Assembly: GCA_037139195.1 (NCBI GenBank)
Contig: JBAXGW010000033.1
Span: forward strand, 1 to 46,832
Source of the DNA: JBAXGW01 sp037139195
GTDB lineage: Bacteria; Bacteroidota; Bacteroidia; Bacteroidales; JAHJDW01
Length of the DNA stretch: 46,832 bases
Reading direction: 5' to 3'
This document shows, in pieces, positions 1 through 8,045 of this stretch. Under the pieces are notes generated by a model, which saw nothing but the letters and a program-made list of their open reading frames with translations, had not been told where the DNA came from and made no database searches. A program made the translations under genes and the position numbers. The first letter of the stretch is position 1, and every line of letters begins with the position of its first letter.

Positions 1-52
1 ATGATAGTAAAATCGAAATAATATTAGATGAGTAAAGGGGATACCCAGTTAA
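1..52. repeat. Left copy of 52-bp contig-terminal inverted repeat
   Basis: These bases are the exact reverse complement of 46778-46829. Read toward the outside, both ends of the window run TTAACTGGGTATCCCC and onward. The copy ends 9 bases from the stop codon of the OmpA-like gene, which is intact. The likeliest reading is that both window ends run into the same end of a multicopy insertion element, with the assembler stopping there: the right copy plus three more bases makes 55 nt, a common k-mer length. No element is complete in the window, so its family is unknown. Confidence 0.9.
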
Positions 53-61
53 AAAAATTCA

Positions 62-1303
62 TTAAAGCATTTTAACAATAGAAATCTCAACTCTACGATT
101 TTTAGATTTCCCAAAAGATGTTTCATTGCTTTCGATAGGTTTGCTTGAACCAAAGCCTTTATAGCTAATATTATTTTCATTAATCCCTTTACTAATAAGA
201 TATTCAACAACAGATTTTGCTCTATTATCTGATAATTCAATATTTTTATCAAACTTCCCTGTATTATCAGTATGTCCATCAATACGAATTAAAATGTTAG
301 GATGCGTTAATAGCTGATTTGCAAGTGTATCCAAAATTGGATACGACTCAGGTTTGAGTTCTGATTTATCGGTATCGAAATAAATGTTATTAAGAATAAA
401 TTTTTCGCTTACTAATTTATCATCTTGCAATTTGTTTAGTTCAAAATCATCAAAATAGTATCGAACTCTACACATACATTTACCTTCTTGATTGGTATTT
501 GCATTTGTATTTATTAAGCTAGAATAATATCTATTTATTTGATCTACTGCTATTTGAATTTCTGAAAAAATTATTTTACTTCGTTCATTAAATTCCTGGT
601 AATACTGTTTCTTTTTCCTCTTATTTTTAATTTTCTCAATTTCTTGCCATGTTTTACTTTGCGGATATTCTTCTTTTATTTGCTTTATTGCATTTGAAAT
701 AGAGTCTTTTTTTGCTACATCAATGCTATCGGTCATTGCTATATATTTGTCAGCATCTACAAACTGGGAACAAGAGCTATCACCACGATTGAAATACGAA
801 TAATAACCCAAGGTTAAATATTCTTCATTCCCTTTTGCAAGATAAAGGCCTTTGATTGGCTGCCAATTAACTGAATAATCTAGAGGGAGAACAATATTTG
901 GCAAATCAGTGCTTACAAATTTGACAGTAACCTTTTGTTTGTCAGGTGAAAATCTAATGCCAACTTGTGCAAGCGTATCTCCTTGCAAACTAGTTGTATG
1001 TGGGTCGCGACGTGCAAAAAATTTAATCTCGTAAAAGCTTCCTTTTTCTAGTTTTTGGGTTAACTTAACAGATAAAAACTCGCTATTTTGCCATTTCCAA
1101 AGGCATAATCCATTGTAAGCTTCGCCAGTACGAGCTTTTATTTTATCTATTTCGAAGTGATAAAAAGCGCCTTCGGGTTGAAACCAATTAATAGTTTTAT
1201 TATCTTGATACTCCTCAAAACTCCCATTAGGAATAAGGTTTTGTGCAGTTGCAGAAAAAGTTAGTGCAAATAGAAAAAATAATATCCTAAGATTGCTGAT
1301 CAT
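62..1303 (-). CDS. OmpA-family outer-membrane protein with N-terminal carbohydrate-binding-like domain
   Basis: This 413-residue protein has a signal peptide (residues 1-20, cleavage near TAQ). A region at about 22-160, starting NLIPNGSFEEY, resembles the jelly-roll modules common at the start of Bacteroidota surface proteins. A charged, probably helical linker lies at about 190-260. The C-terminal OmpA/MotB peptidoglycan-binding domain (about 300-413) shows IYFDTDKSELKPES, IDGHTDNTG and NRRVEI. It should sit in the outer membrane or periplasm and grip peptidoglycan. Its ATG lies inside the 3' end of truB (17-bp overlap), so it is the last gene of the ftsX-uppP-truB operon. It is complete; the terminal inverted repeat begins just after its stop. 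The specific ligand is unknown. Confidence 0.85.
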   Translation of the reverse strand: MISNLRILFFLFALTFSATAQNLIPNGSFEEYQDNKTINWFQPEGAFYHFEIDKIKARTGEAYNGLCLWKWQNSEFLSVKLTQKLEKGSFYEIKFFARRDPHTTSLQGDTLAQVGIRFSPDKQKVTVKFVSTDLPNIVLPLDYSVNWQPIKGLYLAKGNEEYLTLGYYSYFNRGDSSCSQFVDADKYIAMTDSIDVAKKDSISNAIKQIKEEYPQSKTWQEIEKIKNKRKKKQYYQEFNERSKIIFSEIQIAVDQINRYYSSLINTNANTNQEGKCMCRVRYYFDDFELNKLQDDKLVSEKFILNNIYFDTDKSELKPESYPILDTLANQLLTHPNILIRIDGHTDNTGKFDKNIELSDNRAKSVVEYLISKGINENNISYKGFGSSKPIESNETSFGKSKNRRVEISIVKML

Positions 1304-1991
1304 TTTCGTTCTTTAAGCTATTAACGAAAGACTCGACACTTTTAGCATTTTCTACAGAAAAATTTCCAATTTTTGTTCTTCGCAGAGCGATTAAATGAGC
1401 CCCAGAATTTAGTTTTTCGCCTAAATCGCGAGCAATTGCTCTAATATAAGTTCCTTTGCTACAGCATATTCTTGCTTCTATGTCAGGGAAATTAATGTTA
1501 ATAATTTCAAATGCTGAAATATTTATGTCGCGTGGCTGAATTTCTACCTCAATATTTTGTCGCGCACTTTCGTAAGCTCTAACTCCATCAATTTTTTTTG
1601 CTGAAAATATAGGTGGTATCTGACTTGTAACTCCAACGAAACTCTTAACCGCTTCATGAATCATTGTTTCCGTAATATGTTCGGTTGGATATGTTTTGTC
1701 TACCTCTTTTTCCAAATCAAAACAAGGTGTAGTACCTCCCAAACGAAACGTAGCAATATATTCTTTTTCTTGTGCTTGAAATTCTTCAATTCGTTTAGTG
1801 AACTTGCCTGAGCATATAATTAGCAAACCAGTCGCCAAAGGGTCGAGCGTTCCAGCATGTCCTACCTTGATTTTTTTTACGCTTAAATGTCTTTTAATAT
1901 TCCAACGGATTTTATTTACTGCATCAAAAGAAGTCCAGCCTAAGGGTTTGTCGATAAGAATTACTTCTCCTGAGATAAAATCGGGTGTCAT
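1287..1991 (-). CDS. truB: tRNA pseudouridine(55) synthase TruB
   Basis: TruB isomerises uridine 55 in the T-loop of tRNAs. The 234-residue product has the family's N-terminal IDKPLGWTSFD and the catalytic motif GHAGTLDPLATG, with Asp50 as the nucleophile, plus the later motif KGTYIRAIARDLG. Length fits the Bacteroidota form without a C-terminal PUA extension. It overlaps uppP by one base (stop/start TAATG type) and is overlapped at its 3' end by the OmpA-like gene, so translation of the three genes is probably coupled. Confidence 0.96.
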   Translation of the reverse strand: MTPDFISGEVILIDKPLGWTSFDAVNKIRWNIKRHLSVKKIKVGHAGTLDPLATGLLIICSGKFTKRIEEFQAQEKEYIATFRLGGTTPCFDLEKEVDKTYPTEHITETMIHEAVKSFVGVTSQIPPIFSAKKIDGVRAYESARQNIEVEIQPRDINISAFEIININFPDIEARICCSKGTYIRAIARDLGEKLNSGAHLIALRRTKIGNFSVENAKSVESFVNSLKNENDQQS

Positions 1992-2878
1992 TAAACTATT
2001 TTTAAGGTATATCCTAACTGTAAAAGAATCAATATTGCTAGTCCAATAGCTATTCGGTAATAACCGAAAACAACAAATCCCTTTTTAGTTAGAAAACTAA
2101 TGAAAGATTTAATAGCAAAAAGAGCAACGATGAATGCAACAATATTTCCAACAGCTAGTAATGAAAGCTGATGCATAGAAATTGATAATCCGTCTTGATA
2201 ATAATCTAAAAGGTCTTTTGCCGTTGCAGCAAGCATAGTTGGAACAGCCAAAAAGAAAGAAAATTCGGCTGCATTTTTTCTAGTTAGCTTGTTCGACATA
2301 CCGCCAACAATAGTTGCTGCCGAACGTGAAACTCCTGGAATCATAGAAATTACCTGAAAACACCCAATAAAGAATGCTTTCTTAAAGCTAACTTTTTGAT
2401 TTTCTGGATTAGTATCGGGTTCATTTGCTTTAAACCATTTGTCGACAAAAAGCAGGAGAATACCTCCAATAAAAAGGCTATATGCAACAACCTCAACACT
2501 TTCTAATAATAAATCGATATGTTTTTTAAGCAGTAGCCCAAAAAATGCAGCAGGTAAAAATGCAACTAAAAGCTTGAAATAGAATATTTTGCTTTCGAAT
2601 ATTTCGGTCCAAAAAAGTTTACTGAAAAAAGAATGATTTCTAAAAGCAGAAAATAATCTTTTAAAATCAACTTCGGCCACAAATTTTTTCCAATAAAGAA
2701 CTACAACTGAAAGAATTGCACCTAATTGAATGCAAACAATAAAAAATTTATTGAAACTGTCGGTCATATCAACACCTAACAACTTAGATGTAATAATCAT
2801 GTGTCCCGTAGAGGAAATTGGCAAAAATTCAGTTATTCCTTCTACGATTGCAATAATAATAGCTTCTATATAATTCAT
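1991..2878 (-). CDS. uppP: Undecaprenyl-diphosphatase UppP (BacA)
   Basis: This inner-membrane enzyme dephosphorylates undecaprenyl diphosphate to recycle the lipid carrier of peptidoglycan and O-antigen synthesis. The 295-residue protein is strongly hydrophobic and has the two family signatures: EGITEFLPISSTGH at residues 13-26 and PGVSRSAAT at 181-189, with the catalytic-region Arg185. Length is slightly above the usual 265-280, owing to a longer loop around 75-95. It overlaps DUF3098 and truB by one base each, in an order typical of Bacteroidota. Confidence 0.96.
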   Translation of the reverse strand: MNYIEAIIIAIVEGITEFLPISSTGHMIITSKLLGVDMTDSFNKFFIVCIQLGAILSVVVLYWKKFVAEVDFKRLFSAFRNHSFFSKLFWTEIFESKIFYFKLLVAFLPAAFFGLLLKKHIDLLLESVEVVAYSLFIGGILLLFVDKWFKANEPDTNPENQKVSFKKAFFIGCFQVISMIPGVSRSAATIVGGMSNKLTRKNAAEFSFFLAVPTMLAATAKDLLDYYQDGLSISMHQLSLLAVGNIVAFIVALFAIKSFISFLTKKGFVVFGYYRIAIGLAILILLQLGYTLKIV

Positions 2879-3141
2879 TATTCAGCTACTTCTTTGCAAT
2901 TAGGTTTTCTCATAATTGCGTATATTTCCACAACAAAACCAGCCATAACAATTATTGGGGCAAGTGTTAAACGACGAAAATCGAATATAGCTTCGCTGAA
3001 AACTTTTGGGTCATCAGAACCACCGCCTGTCATTAATAAAAATCCAACAACGATAAGAGCTAAGCCAATAAGCATCCATCTGAAATTAATTTTATCGAAT
3101 ACAAATTCGGTTGTATTTGTTGCTTTAATAGTTTCTTTCAT
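2878..3141 (-). CDS. DUF3098 membrane protein
   Basis: This 87-residue protein has two predicted transmembrane helices (about 24-42 and 61-80). The loop between them contains GGGSDDP and then FDFRRLTLAPI, the hallmark of the DUF3098 family found between ftsX and uppP in many Bacteroidota. Its function is unknown; the constant linkage to ftsX and uppP suggests a part in cell-envelope growth or division. Its stop overlaps the uppP start by one base. The 207 bp upstream, toward ftsX, hold a hairpin repeat. Confidence 0.9.
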   Translation of the reverse strand: MKETIKATNTTEFVFDKINFRWMLIGLALIVVGFLLMTGGGSDDPKVFSEAIFDFRRLTLAPIIVMAGFVVEIYAIMRKPNCKEVAE

Positions 3142-3242
3142 TTTACTTGGTTATTTAATTTCTTATTGTATTAATTCTGAGCTCTTTCGTTTAACCTTAA
3201 TTCCGCAAGTTATTTTTTATTTCCTTGATAGATTTCGGCTTA

Positions 3243-3300
3243 CTTCGGCTTCGCTCAGCAACCACCGCTCATTCTGCGGTTACTCTGAGACGAGTCGAAG
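3243..3300. repeat. Dispersed imperfect hairpin repeat (copy 1)
   Basis: The outer arms are CTTCGGCTTCGCTCAG and, at the other end, CTGAGACGAGTCGAAG, which pair with a few mismatches. An inner stem is ACCGC with GCGGT. A closely similar sequence lies at 31117-31166, and fragments of the same words occur at 15990-16020. It is richer in GC than its surroundings and sits between ftsX and DUF3098. Such short mobile palindromes are common between genes in Bacteroidota; it could act as a transcript-processing or attenuation hairpin. Confidence 0.7.
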
Positions 3301-3348
3301 ATTATTTATTTATAATCAATTATAAATTCCTTGCGGATTCTAGATTTA

Positions 3349-4224
3349 TTAAAATATTTCTGTTGTTCTAATCTTTAGATATTTACGAACTGCAAAGTAA
3401 GTAGAAATCCACGACATTAGCAAGCCAATTATTGTAATTGTTAAATATACAATTCCATAGATTTTGATATCACTATTGCTAATAAAATCGGGGAAATAGC
3501 CACTTGCAAACTTTAAAGTCATTGATAGCAAAATTATTGCAATTACAGCTGATATTAATCCTTGCATTAATCCTGTAAAAATGAAAGGCCAGCGTATAAA
3601 ACCTCTTGTGGCACCTACCAACTGCATACTTTTAATAATTAATCTTTTTGAATAAACCGCTAAACGAATGGTATTATTGATTAACGCAAAAGCAATAACA
3701 AAAAGAATAAGACTAAAGCCTAGAAGAAATAAGCTAATTTTACTTACATTACTGTTTACTTTTTCAATTAACGATGGCTGATAAAAAACTTCTTTTACCT
3801 GATTATTCTTTAATAAAAGCTTTTCTATTTTTTTTATGCTGTCGTTATTAGCATACTCGGCTTTTAAACGAATATCAATCGACGCTGATAGTGGATTAAA
3901 CCCTAAAACAGAAATAAAGTTTTCTCCTAAATCTTTTTCTACTAATTGAGCTGCTTTTTCTTTTGTAATATACTCTGTGTCTTTAACATATTGCGAAGCT
4001 TCAATGCTCTTTTGCAATTGAACAATATCGGGTTCGGTGGTATTGTCGTTTATTAAAACAGAAATTTTAATGTTTTCTTTTACAAAATCCGACAATGATT
4101 TTGCATTTATCAGAATCAACCCTAACATTCCAAGCATAAACAAAACTAAGGTAATGCTTATAACTGTAGTAATATACGACGTTCTTAATCTACGTTTATT
4201 AAATCGATCTTCAAATTTTGACAT
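3349..4224 (-). CDS. ftsX: Cell division ABC transporter permease FtsX
   Basis: FtsX forms an inner-membrane complex with the ATPase FtsE, and in studied bacteria activates peptidoglycan hydrolases during division. The 291-residue product starts with a basic cytoplasmic stretch, has a helix at about 17-40, and a periplasmic extracellular domain (about 45-165) with ENIKISVLI and VKDTEYITKEKA. Three more helices follow (about 167-190, 213-238, 260-280), with the conserved KSMQLVGATRGFIRWPF loop between. Topology and length match FtsX. No ftsE lies in the window, as is usual in Bacteroidota. Confidence 0.94.
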   Translation of the reverse strand: MSKFEDRFNKRRLRTSYITTVISITLVLFMLGMLGLILINAKSLSDFVKENIKISVLINDNTTEPDIVQLQKSIEASQYVKDTEYITKEKAAQLVEKDLGENFISVLGFNPLSASIDIRLKAEYANNDSIKKIEKLLLKNNQVKEVFYQPSLIEKVNSNVSKISLFLLGFSLILFVIAFALINNTIRLAVYSKRLIIKSMQLVGATRGFIRWPFIFTGLMQGLISAVIAIILLSMTLKFASGYFPDFISNSDIKIYGIVYLTITIIGLLMSWISTYFAVRKYLKIRTTEIF

Positions 4225-4349
4225 ACTTAATGTACTAGCTATTTTGACTGTAAAATTAATAATATTTTACTAATAAAGATAGTTAACGCTAAAATCTAAA
4301 ATTAATTATCTAAAGTGACCTTTTAAAAATTAAAATATTGCTTCCTAGT

Positions 4350-4985
4350 TTAAAAAAATGGATTATTTTCCTTCTCATAAGCTACAGTTGTTTCCGGACC
4401 ATGACCCGGATATACAATAGTATCATTAGGCAATGAAAGAATTTTTTCTTTAATACTCTTAATCAATGTGTCGAAATCACCTGTAGGCAAATCGGTTCTG
4501 CCTATGCTACCATGGAACAAAACGTCTCCACTTATTAAAAAGCCTTCCTGTTCCGAATAAAAACATAAACTACCTTCTGCATGGCCTGGTGTATAAAGTG
4601 CTTTTATCTCAGAATTTCCGAATTTAATTATATCATTATCTTCAATATAATCGGTAGGCATAGGAGATGGTTTAACTTTAAAACCAAACATTTCGCCGTG
4701 TTCAACTGCCGAGTACAAAAACGATTTTCCAGCCAAATGAATTTTGTATGGAATATTATATTTTTCAATAATCGATTTATTTCCCAAAATATGATCCACA
4801 TGAGCATGTGTGCTTAATAAGCAAACTGGCTTTAAATGGTTTTCTTCAATATATCTGAAAAGTTTTGCATCTTCATTAGCGTCGCTGTTAGCTGCATCAA
4901 TTATTACACATTCGTTTGTTTCATCAAATAATAAATAATTATTTACCTGAAAGGCATTAAATATTAGTGTTTTTAAAGTAATCAT
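4350..4985 (-). CDS. Metallo-beta-lactamase-fold hydrolase, glyoxalase II-like
   Basis: This 211-residue cytoplasmic protein (no signal peptide) has the complete zinc-binding set of the MBL fold: H60, H62, D64, H65 (THAHVDH), H135 (PGHAEGS), D154 (SGDVLF) and H195 (YPGHGPETT). The closing TVAYEKENNPF is typical of the YcbL/YqgX-like branch of hydroxyacylglutathione hydrolase homologues. The substrate is probably a thioester, but glutathione is not general in this phylum, so a true glyoxalase II role is not certain. It is divergent from aspS, with its own promoter-like boxes upstream. Confidence 0.9.
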   Translation of the reverse strand: MITLKTLIFNAFQVNNYLLFDETNECVIIDAANSDANEDAKLFRYIEENHLKPVCLLSTHAHVDHILGNKSIIEKYNIPYKIHLAGKSFLYSAVEHGEMFGFKVKPSPMPTDYIEDNDIIKFGNSEIKALYTPGHAEGSLCFYSEQEGFLISGDVLFHGSIGRTDLPTGDFDTLIKSIKEKILSLPNDTIVYPGHGPETTVAYEKENNPFF

Positions 4986-5005
4986 AAGCTATATCTTTTA
5001 TTTAA

Positions 5006-5036
5006 CAAACGTACGGAAAATCTTTATAACGTCAAA
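5006..5036 (-). promoter_or_regulatory. Promoter for the MBL-fold gene
   Basis: On the minus strand TACGTTTG (5006-5013) matches the Bacteroidota -7 consensus TAnnTTTG. TTTG (5033-5036) lies 19 bp upstream in the -33 position. The start codon is 20 bp downstream. Confidence 0.55.
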
Positions 5037-5112
5037 AAAATAGAAAAGCGTTTTACAATGATTTTTGTGCTTTTAACGAAAAACGCAGTTTTTTTATAAT
5101 CCTAATTTTTTA

Positions 5113-5120
5113 TAACTTCG
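5113..5120 (+). promoter_or_regulatory. Possible -7 box for aspS
   Basis: TAACTTCG is one mismatch from TAnnTTTG and lies 28 bp before the aspS ATG, in the divergent spacer with the MBL-fold gene. No clear -33 box was seen. Confidence 0.4.
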
Positions 5121-5148
5121 CAGTTCAATTTCTTTAAAACAAATTACT

Positions 5149-6900
5149 ATGCTTAGAACACATAATTGCGGCGAATTAAGACTTACAGATGTAGGAAAGA
5201 AAGTAACCCTTTGCGGTTGGATACTTCGTATGAGAGACCTTGGCGGTATGACATTTATCGACCTTCGCGATAGATATGGAATTACTCAATTGGCTTTCAA
5301 TATGGAAACCAATGCTCCTATTTGTGAATTAGCTCGTAAAATGGGTCGCGAATTTGTTGTTAAAGCAGAAGGTATTGTTGCCGAAAGAAGCAGCAAAAAT
5401 CTTAAAATTGACACTGGCGAAGTTGAAATTATTGTTGATTCTATTGAAGTATTGAATGAATCAAAAACTCCACCTTTCACAATTGAAGATAACACTGATG
5501 GTGGCGAAGAGCTTAGAATGAAATATCGCTACCTTGATTTAAGAAGAAATCCAGTAAAAGAAAAAATTGAATTGCGCCATAAACTTGCTTTAGAAGTGCG
5601 TAATTATTTGAATAATCAACAATTTCTAGAAATAGAAACTCCTTACCTTATAAAATCTACGCCAGAAGGTGCTCGCGACTTTGTTGTTCCTTCAAGAATG
5701 AATCAGGGCGAGTTTTATGCGTTGCCACAATCACCACAAACATTCAAACAGTTGCTTATGGTGGCTGGTTACGACCGCTACTTCCAAATTGTTCGTTGTT
5801 TCCGCGATGAAGATTTACGTGCCGACCGTCAGCCAGAGTTTACACAAATCGACTGTGAAATGGCTTTTGTTACGCAAGAAGATATTTTAAATACGTTTGA
5901 AGGTTTAACAAAACACCTTTTCAAACAAATAAAAAATGTTGATATTCTGGATATTCCAAGAATGACTTATGCAGATGCAATGAATTTCTACGGTTGCGAC
6001 AAACCTGATATTCGTTTCGATATGCGTTTCGTAGAATTAAACGAAATAGTTCAAAATAAAGGATTTAAAGTTTTTGACGATGCTGAACTGGTTGTGGCAA
6101 TTAATGCAAAAGGTTGTTCTGAATATACTCGTAAACAATTAGATGAATTAACAGACTTTGTTAAGCGTCCACAGATTGGTGCAACGGGCTTAGTTTATGT
6201 AAAATATAATACGGATGGAACTTTGAAATCATCAGTTGACAAATTCTACGATCAAGACCAATTACAACTATGGGCTGATGCTTGCAAAGCAGAAAAAGGC
6301 GATTTGATTCTTGTTTTAGCTGGAAACAAAGCAAAAACTCAAAAAGCAATGGGAGAACTTCGTTTAGAAATAGGCGAACGCTTAGGCTTAAGAGACAATA
6401 AAATATACAAACCTCTTTGGGTAGTTGATTTCCCATTGTTGGAGTGGAGCGAAGAAGCAAACCGTTTCTTTGCAATGCATCATCCGTTTACTTCTCCAAA
6501 ACCAGAAGATTTTGCGTTATTAAATACCGACCCAGGAAAAGTTAGAGCAAATGCGTACGACCTTGTTATCAATGGAGTTGAAATAGGCGGTGGTTCTATA
6601 AGAATTCATAACAGAGAAGTTCAGCAAACCATGTTCAATGCTTTAGGCTTTACACAAGAAGAAGCATTGCATCAATTTGGATTCTTGTTGAATGCGTTTG
6701 AATTTGGTGCACCACCTCATGGCGGAATTGCTTTTGGCTTCGACCGTTTGTGTGCCATGTTTGGTGGAACCGACTCAATCCGCGATTATATCGCATTCCC
6801 AAAAAACAATGCCGGTAGAGATACAATGATTGATTCGCCTTCTACTATTGCTGATGCACAGTTGGTTGAATTAAATCTTGAGTTAAAAGTTAAAAAGTAG
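5149..6900 (+). CDS. aspS: Aspartyl-tRNA synthetase
   Basis: AspRS charges tRNA(Asp) with aspartate in the cytoplasm. The 583-residue protein has the N-terminal OB-fold anticodon-binding domain (about 1-105), the class II catalytic core with motif 2 (FRDEDLRADRQPEFTQID) and motif 3 (GIAFGFDRLCAM), and an inserted GAD domain, as expected for the long bacterial type. The C-terminus ends with FPKNNAGRDTMIDSPS, also typical. The start LRTHNCGELR matches the family. Its last codons form part of a run of short direct repeats that continues past the stop. Confidence 0.97.
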   Translation: MLRTHNCGELRLTDVGKKVTLCGWILRMRDLGGMTFIDLRDRYGITQLAFNMETNAPICELARKMGREFVVKAEGIVAERSSKNLKIDTGEVEIIVDSIEVLNESKTPPFTIEDNTDGGEELRMKYRYLDLRRNPVKEKIELRHKLALEVRNYLNNQQFLEIETPYLIKSTPEGARDFVVPSRMNQGEFYALPQSPQTFKQLLMVAGYDRYFQIVRCFRDEDLRADRQPEFTQIDCEMAFVTQEDILNTFEGLTKHLFKQIKNVDILDIPRMTYADAMNFYGCDKPDIRFDMRFVELNEIVQNKGFKVFDDAELVVAINAKGCSEYTRKQLDELTDFVKRPQIGATGLVYVKYNTDGTLKSSVDKFYDQDQLQLWADACKAEKGDLILVLAGNKAKTQKAMGELRLEIGERLGLRDNKIYKPLWVVDFPLLEWSEEANRFFAMHHPFTSPKPEDFALLNTDPGKVRANAYDLVINGVEIGGGSIRIHNREVQQTMFNALGFTQEEALHQFGFLLNAFEFGAPPHGGIAFGFDRLCAMFGGTDSIRDYIAFPKNNAGRDTMIDSPSTIADAQLVELNLELKVKK

Positions 6901-7029
6901 AAAGTTAAAAAGTCAATATTTTAGCATAAAACTAAATACTACTTTTAAATCTTTAAGAACTTTACCTTCGAGAACCATAGGCATTGTTAGAAACTTTCAA
7001 ACTTTATGAACTTTACAAACTTTCAAACT
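6886..7029 (+). repeat. Short direct repeats between aspS and manA
   Basis: AAAGTTAAAAAGT occurs at 6886-6898 (overlapping the aspS 3' end) and again at 6901-6913. AAACTTTCAAACT occurs at 6991-7003 and 7017-7029. Between and around them are further variants of ACTTT and AAGTT. This is a low-complexity spacer of a type often seen in AT-rich Bacteroidota genomes, probably made by slippage. A TACCTTCG at 6963-6970 could be a -7 box for manA. Confidence 0.6.
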
Positions 7030-7031
7030 AC

Positions 7032-8045
7032 ATGGACTTATACCCACTAAAATTCAAAACCATCTACAAAGACAAAATTTGGGGTGGAACGCGCATAAAA
7101 GACATATTAGGTAAAGATTTTTCTCCATTACAAAATTGTGGCGAGAGTTGGGAAATTTCAGGAATTGAAGGAGAAGTTTCTGAAGTTATAAATGGATTTT
7201 TGGAAGGCAATACGCTAGATGAGCTGATAGAAATATATATGGGCGACCTAGTTGGCGAATCTGTCTATGAACAGTTCGGTTTAGAATTTCCACTTTTGAT
7301 AAAGTTTATAGATTCTAACGACTGGCTTTCAATTCAAGTACATCCCAATGATGACTTGGCAATGAAACGACATAATTCTTTTGGAAAAAATGAAATGTGG
7401 TATATTATGCATGCCGAAAAAGATGCACAAATAATTTCAGGGTTCAATCAAAAATTGGATAAAGCAAAATACTTAGAACACTTTAATGCAGGCACCTTAA
7501 AAGAAATATTGAACTTTGTTCCAGCCCATAAAGGCGATGTTTTTGATATGCCAACTGGCAGAGTTCATGCATTAGGCCCCGGTTTATGCTTGGCTGAAAT
7601 TCAACAAACTTCCGATATTACTTATAGAATTTATGATTGGGACAGACTTGATGCAGAAGGCAAAAGCAGAGAATTGCATTCTGAATTGGCTGTAGATGCT
7701 ATCGATTTCTCGTACCTAGAAAAAGCAAACGTTGACTATACAGCGAAACTTAATGCTAATACCAATTTAGTAACAAATAAATATTTCAAAACAAGCTTAC
7801 TAAATTTCGATTTGCCTATTGCATTAGATTATTCAATGCTCGATTCGTTTGTAATATATATTTGTGTAGAAGGAGAAGCTATAATACAAACTGGAGTGGC
7901 TGATGTTACAATAAAACTAGGCGAAACTATTCTAATTCCAGCTATGTACAATGCTGTGAACCTTTTACCTGCAAAAGAAACTAAGATTTTAGAAGTTTAT
8001 ATTGATAGCAATTTATTGACAAAGGGAAAGATCGTAGAGAATTAA
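7032..8045 (+). CDS. manA: Class I mannose-6-phosphate isomerase
   Basis: The enzyme interconverts fructose-6-phosphate and mannose-6-phosphate, feeding GDP-mannose synthesis. The 337-residue product has the type I PMI marks: KDKIWGGTRI, CGESWEISG, the zinc motif LSIQVHPND, KNEMWYIM, then GRVHALGPGLCLAEIQQ and YRIYDWDR. I place the start at the ATG at 7032 (MDLYPLKFK), not at a TTG 48 bp upstream, because the extra residues are encoded by the repetitive spacer. It meets the convergent rhodanese gene tail to tail with a 4-bp overlap. Confidence 0.94.
   Translation: MDLYPLKFKTIYKDKIWGGTRIKDILGKDFSPLQNCGESWEISGIEGEVSEVINGFLEGNTLDELIEIYMGDLVGESVYEQFGLEFPLLIKFIDSNDWLSIQVHPNDDLAMKRHNSFGKNEMWYIMHAEKDAQIISGFNQKLDKAKYLEHFNAGTLKEILNFVPAHKGDVFDMPTGRVHALGPGLCLAEIQQTSDITYRIYDWDRLDAEGKSRELHSELAVDAIDFSYLEKANVDYTAKLNANTNLVTNKYFKTSLLNFDLPIALDYSMLDSFVIYICVEGEAIIQTGVADVTIKLGETILIPAMYNAVNLLPAKETKILEVYIDSNLLTKGKIVEN

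Noticed and set aside
2801..3325. 174-codon ORF on the plus strand
   Set aside because: It lies antisense to uppP and DUF3098, whose families are certain, and its sequence has no recognisable feature.
6984..7031. Upstream TTG start for manA
   Set aside because: The 16 extra residues are encoded by the repeat-rich spacer and do not belong to the PMI family; ATG 7032 gives the normal N-terminus.
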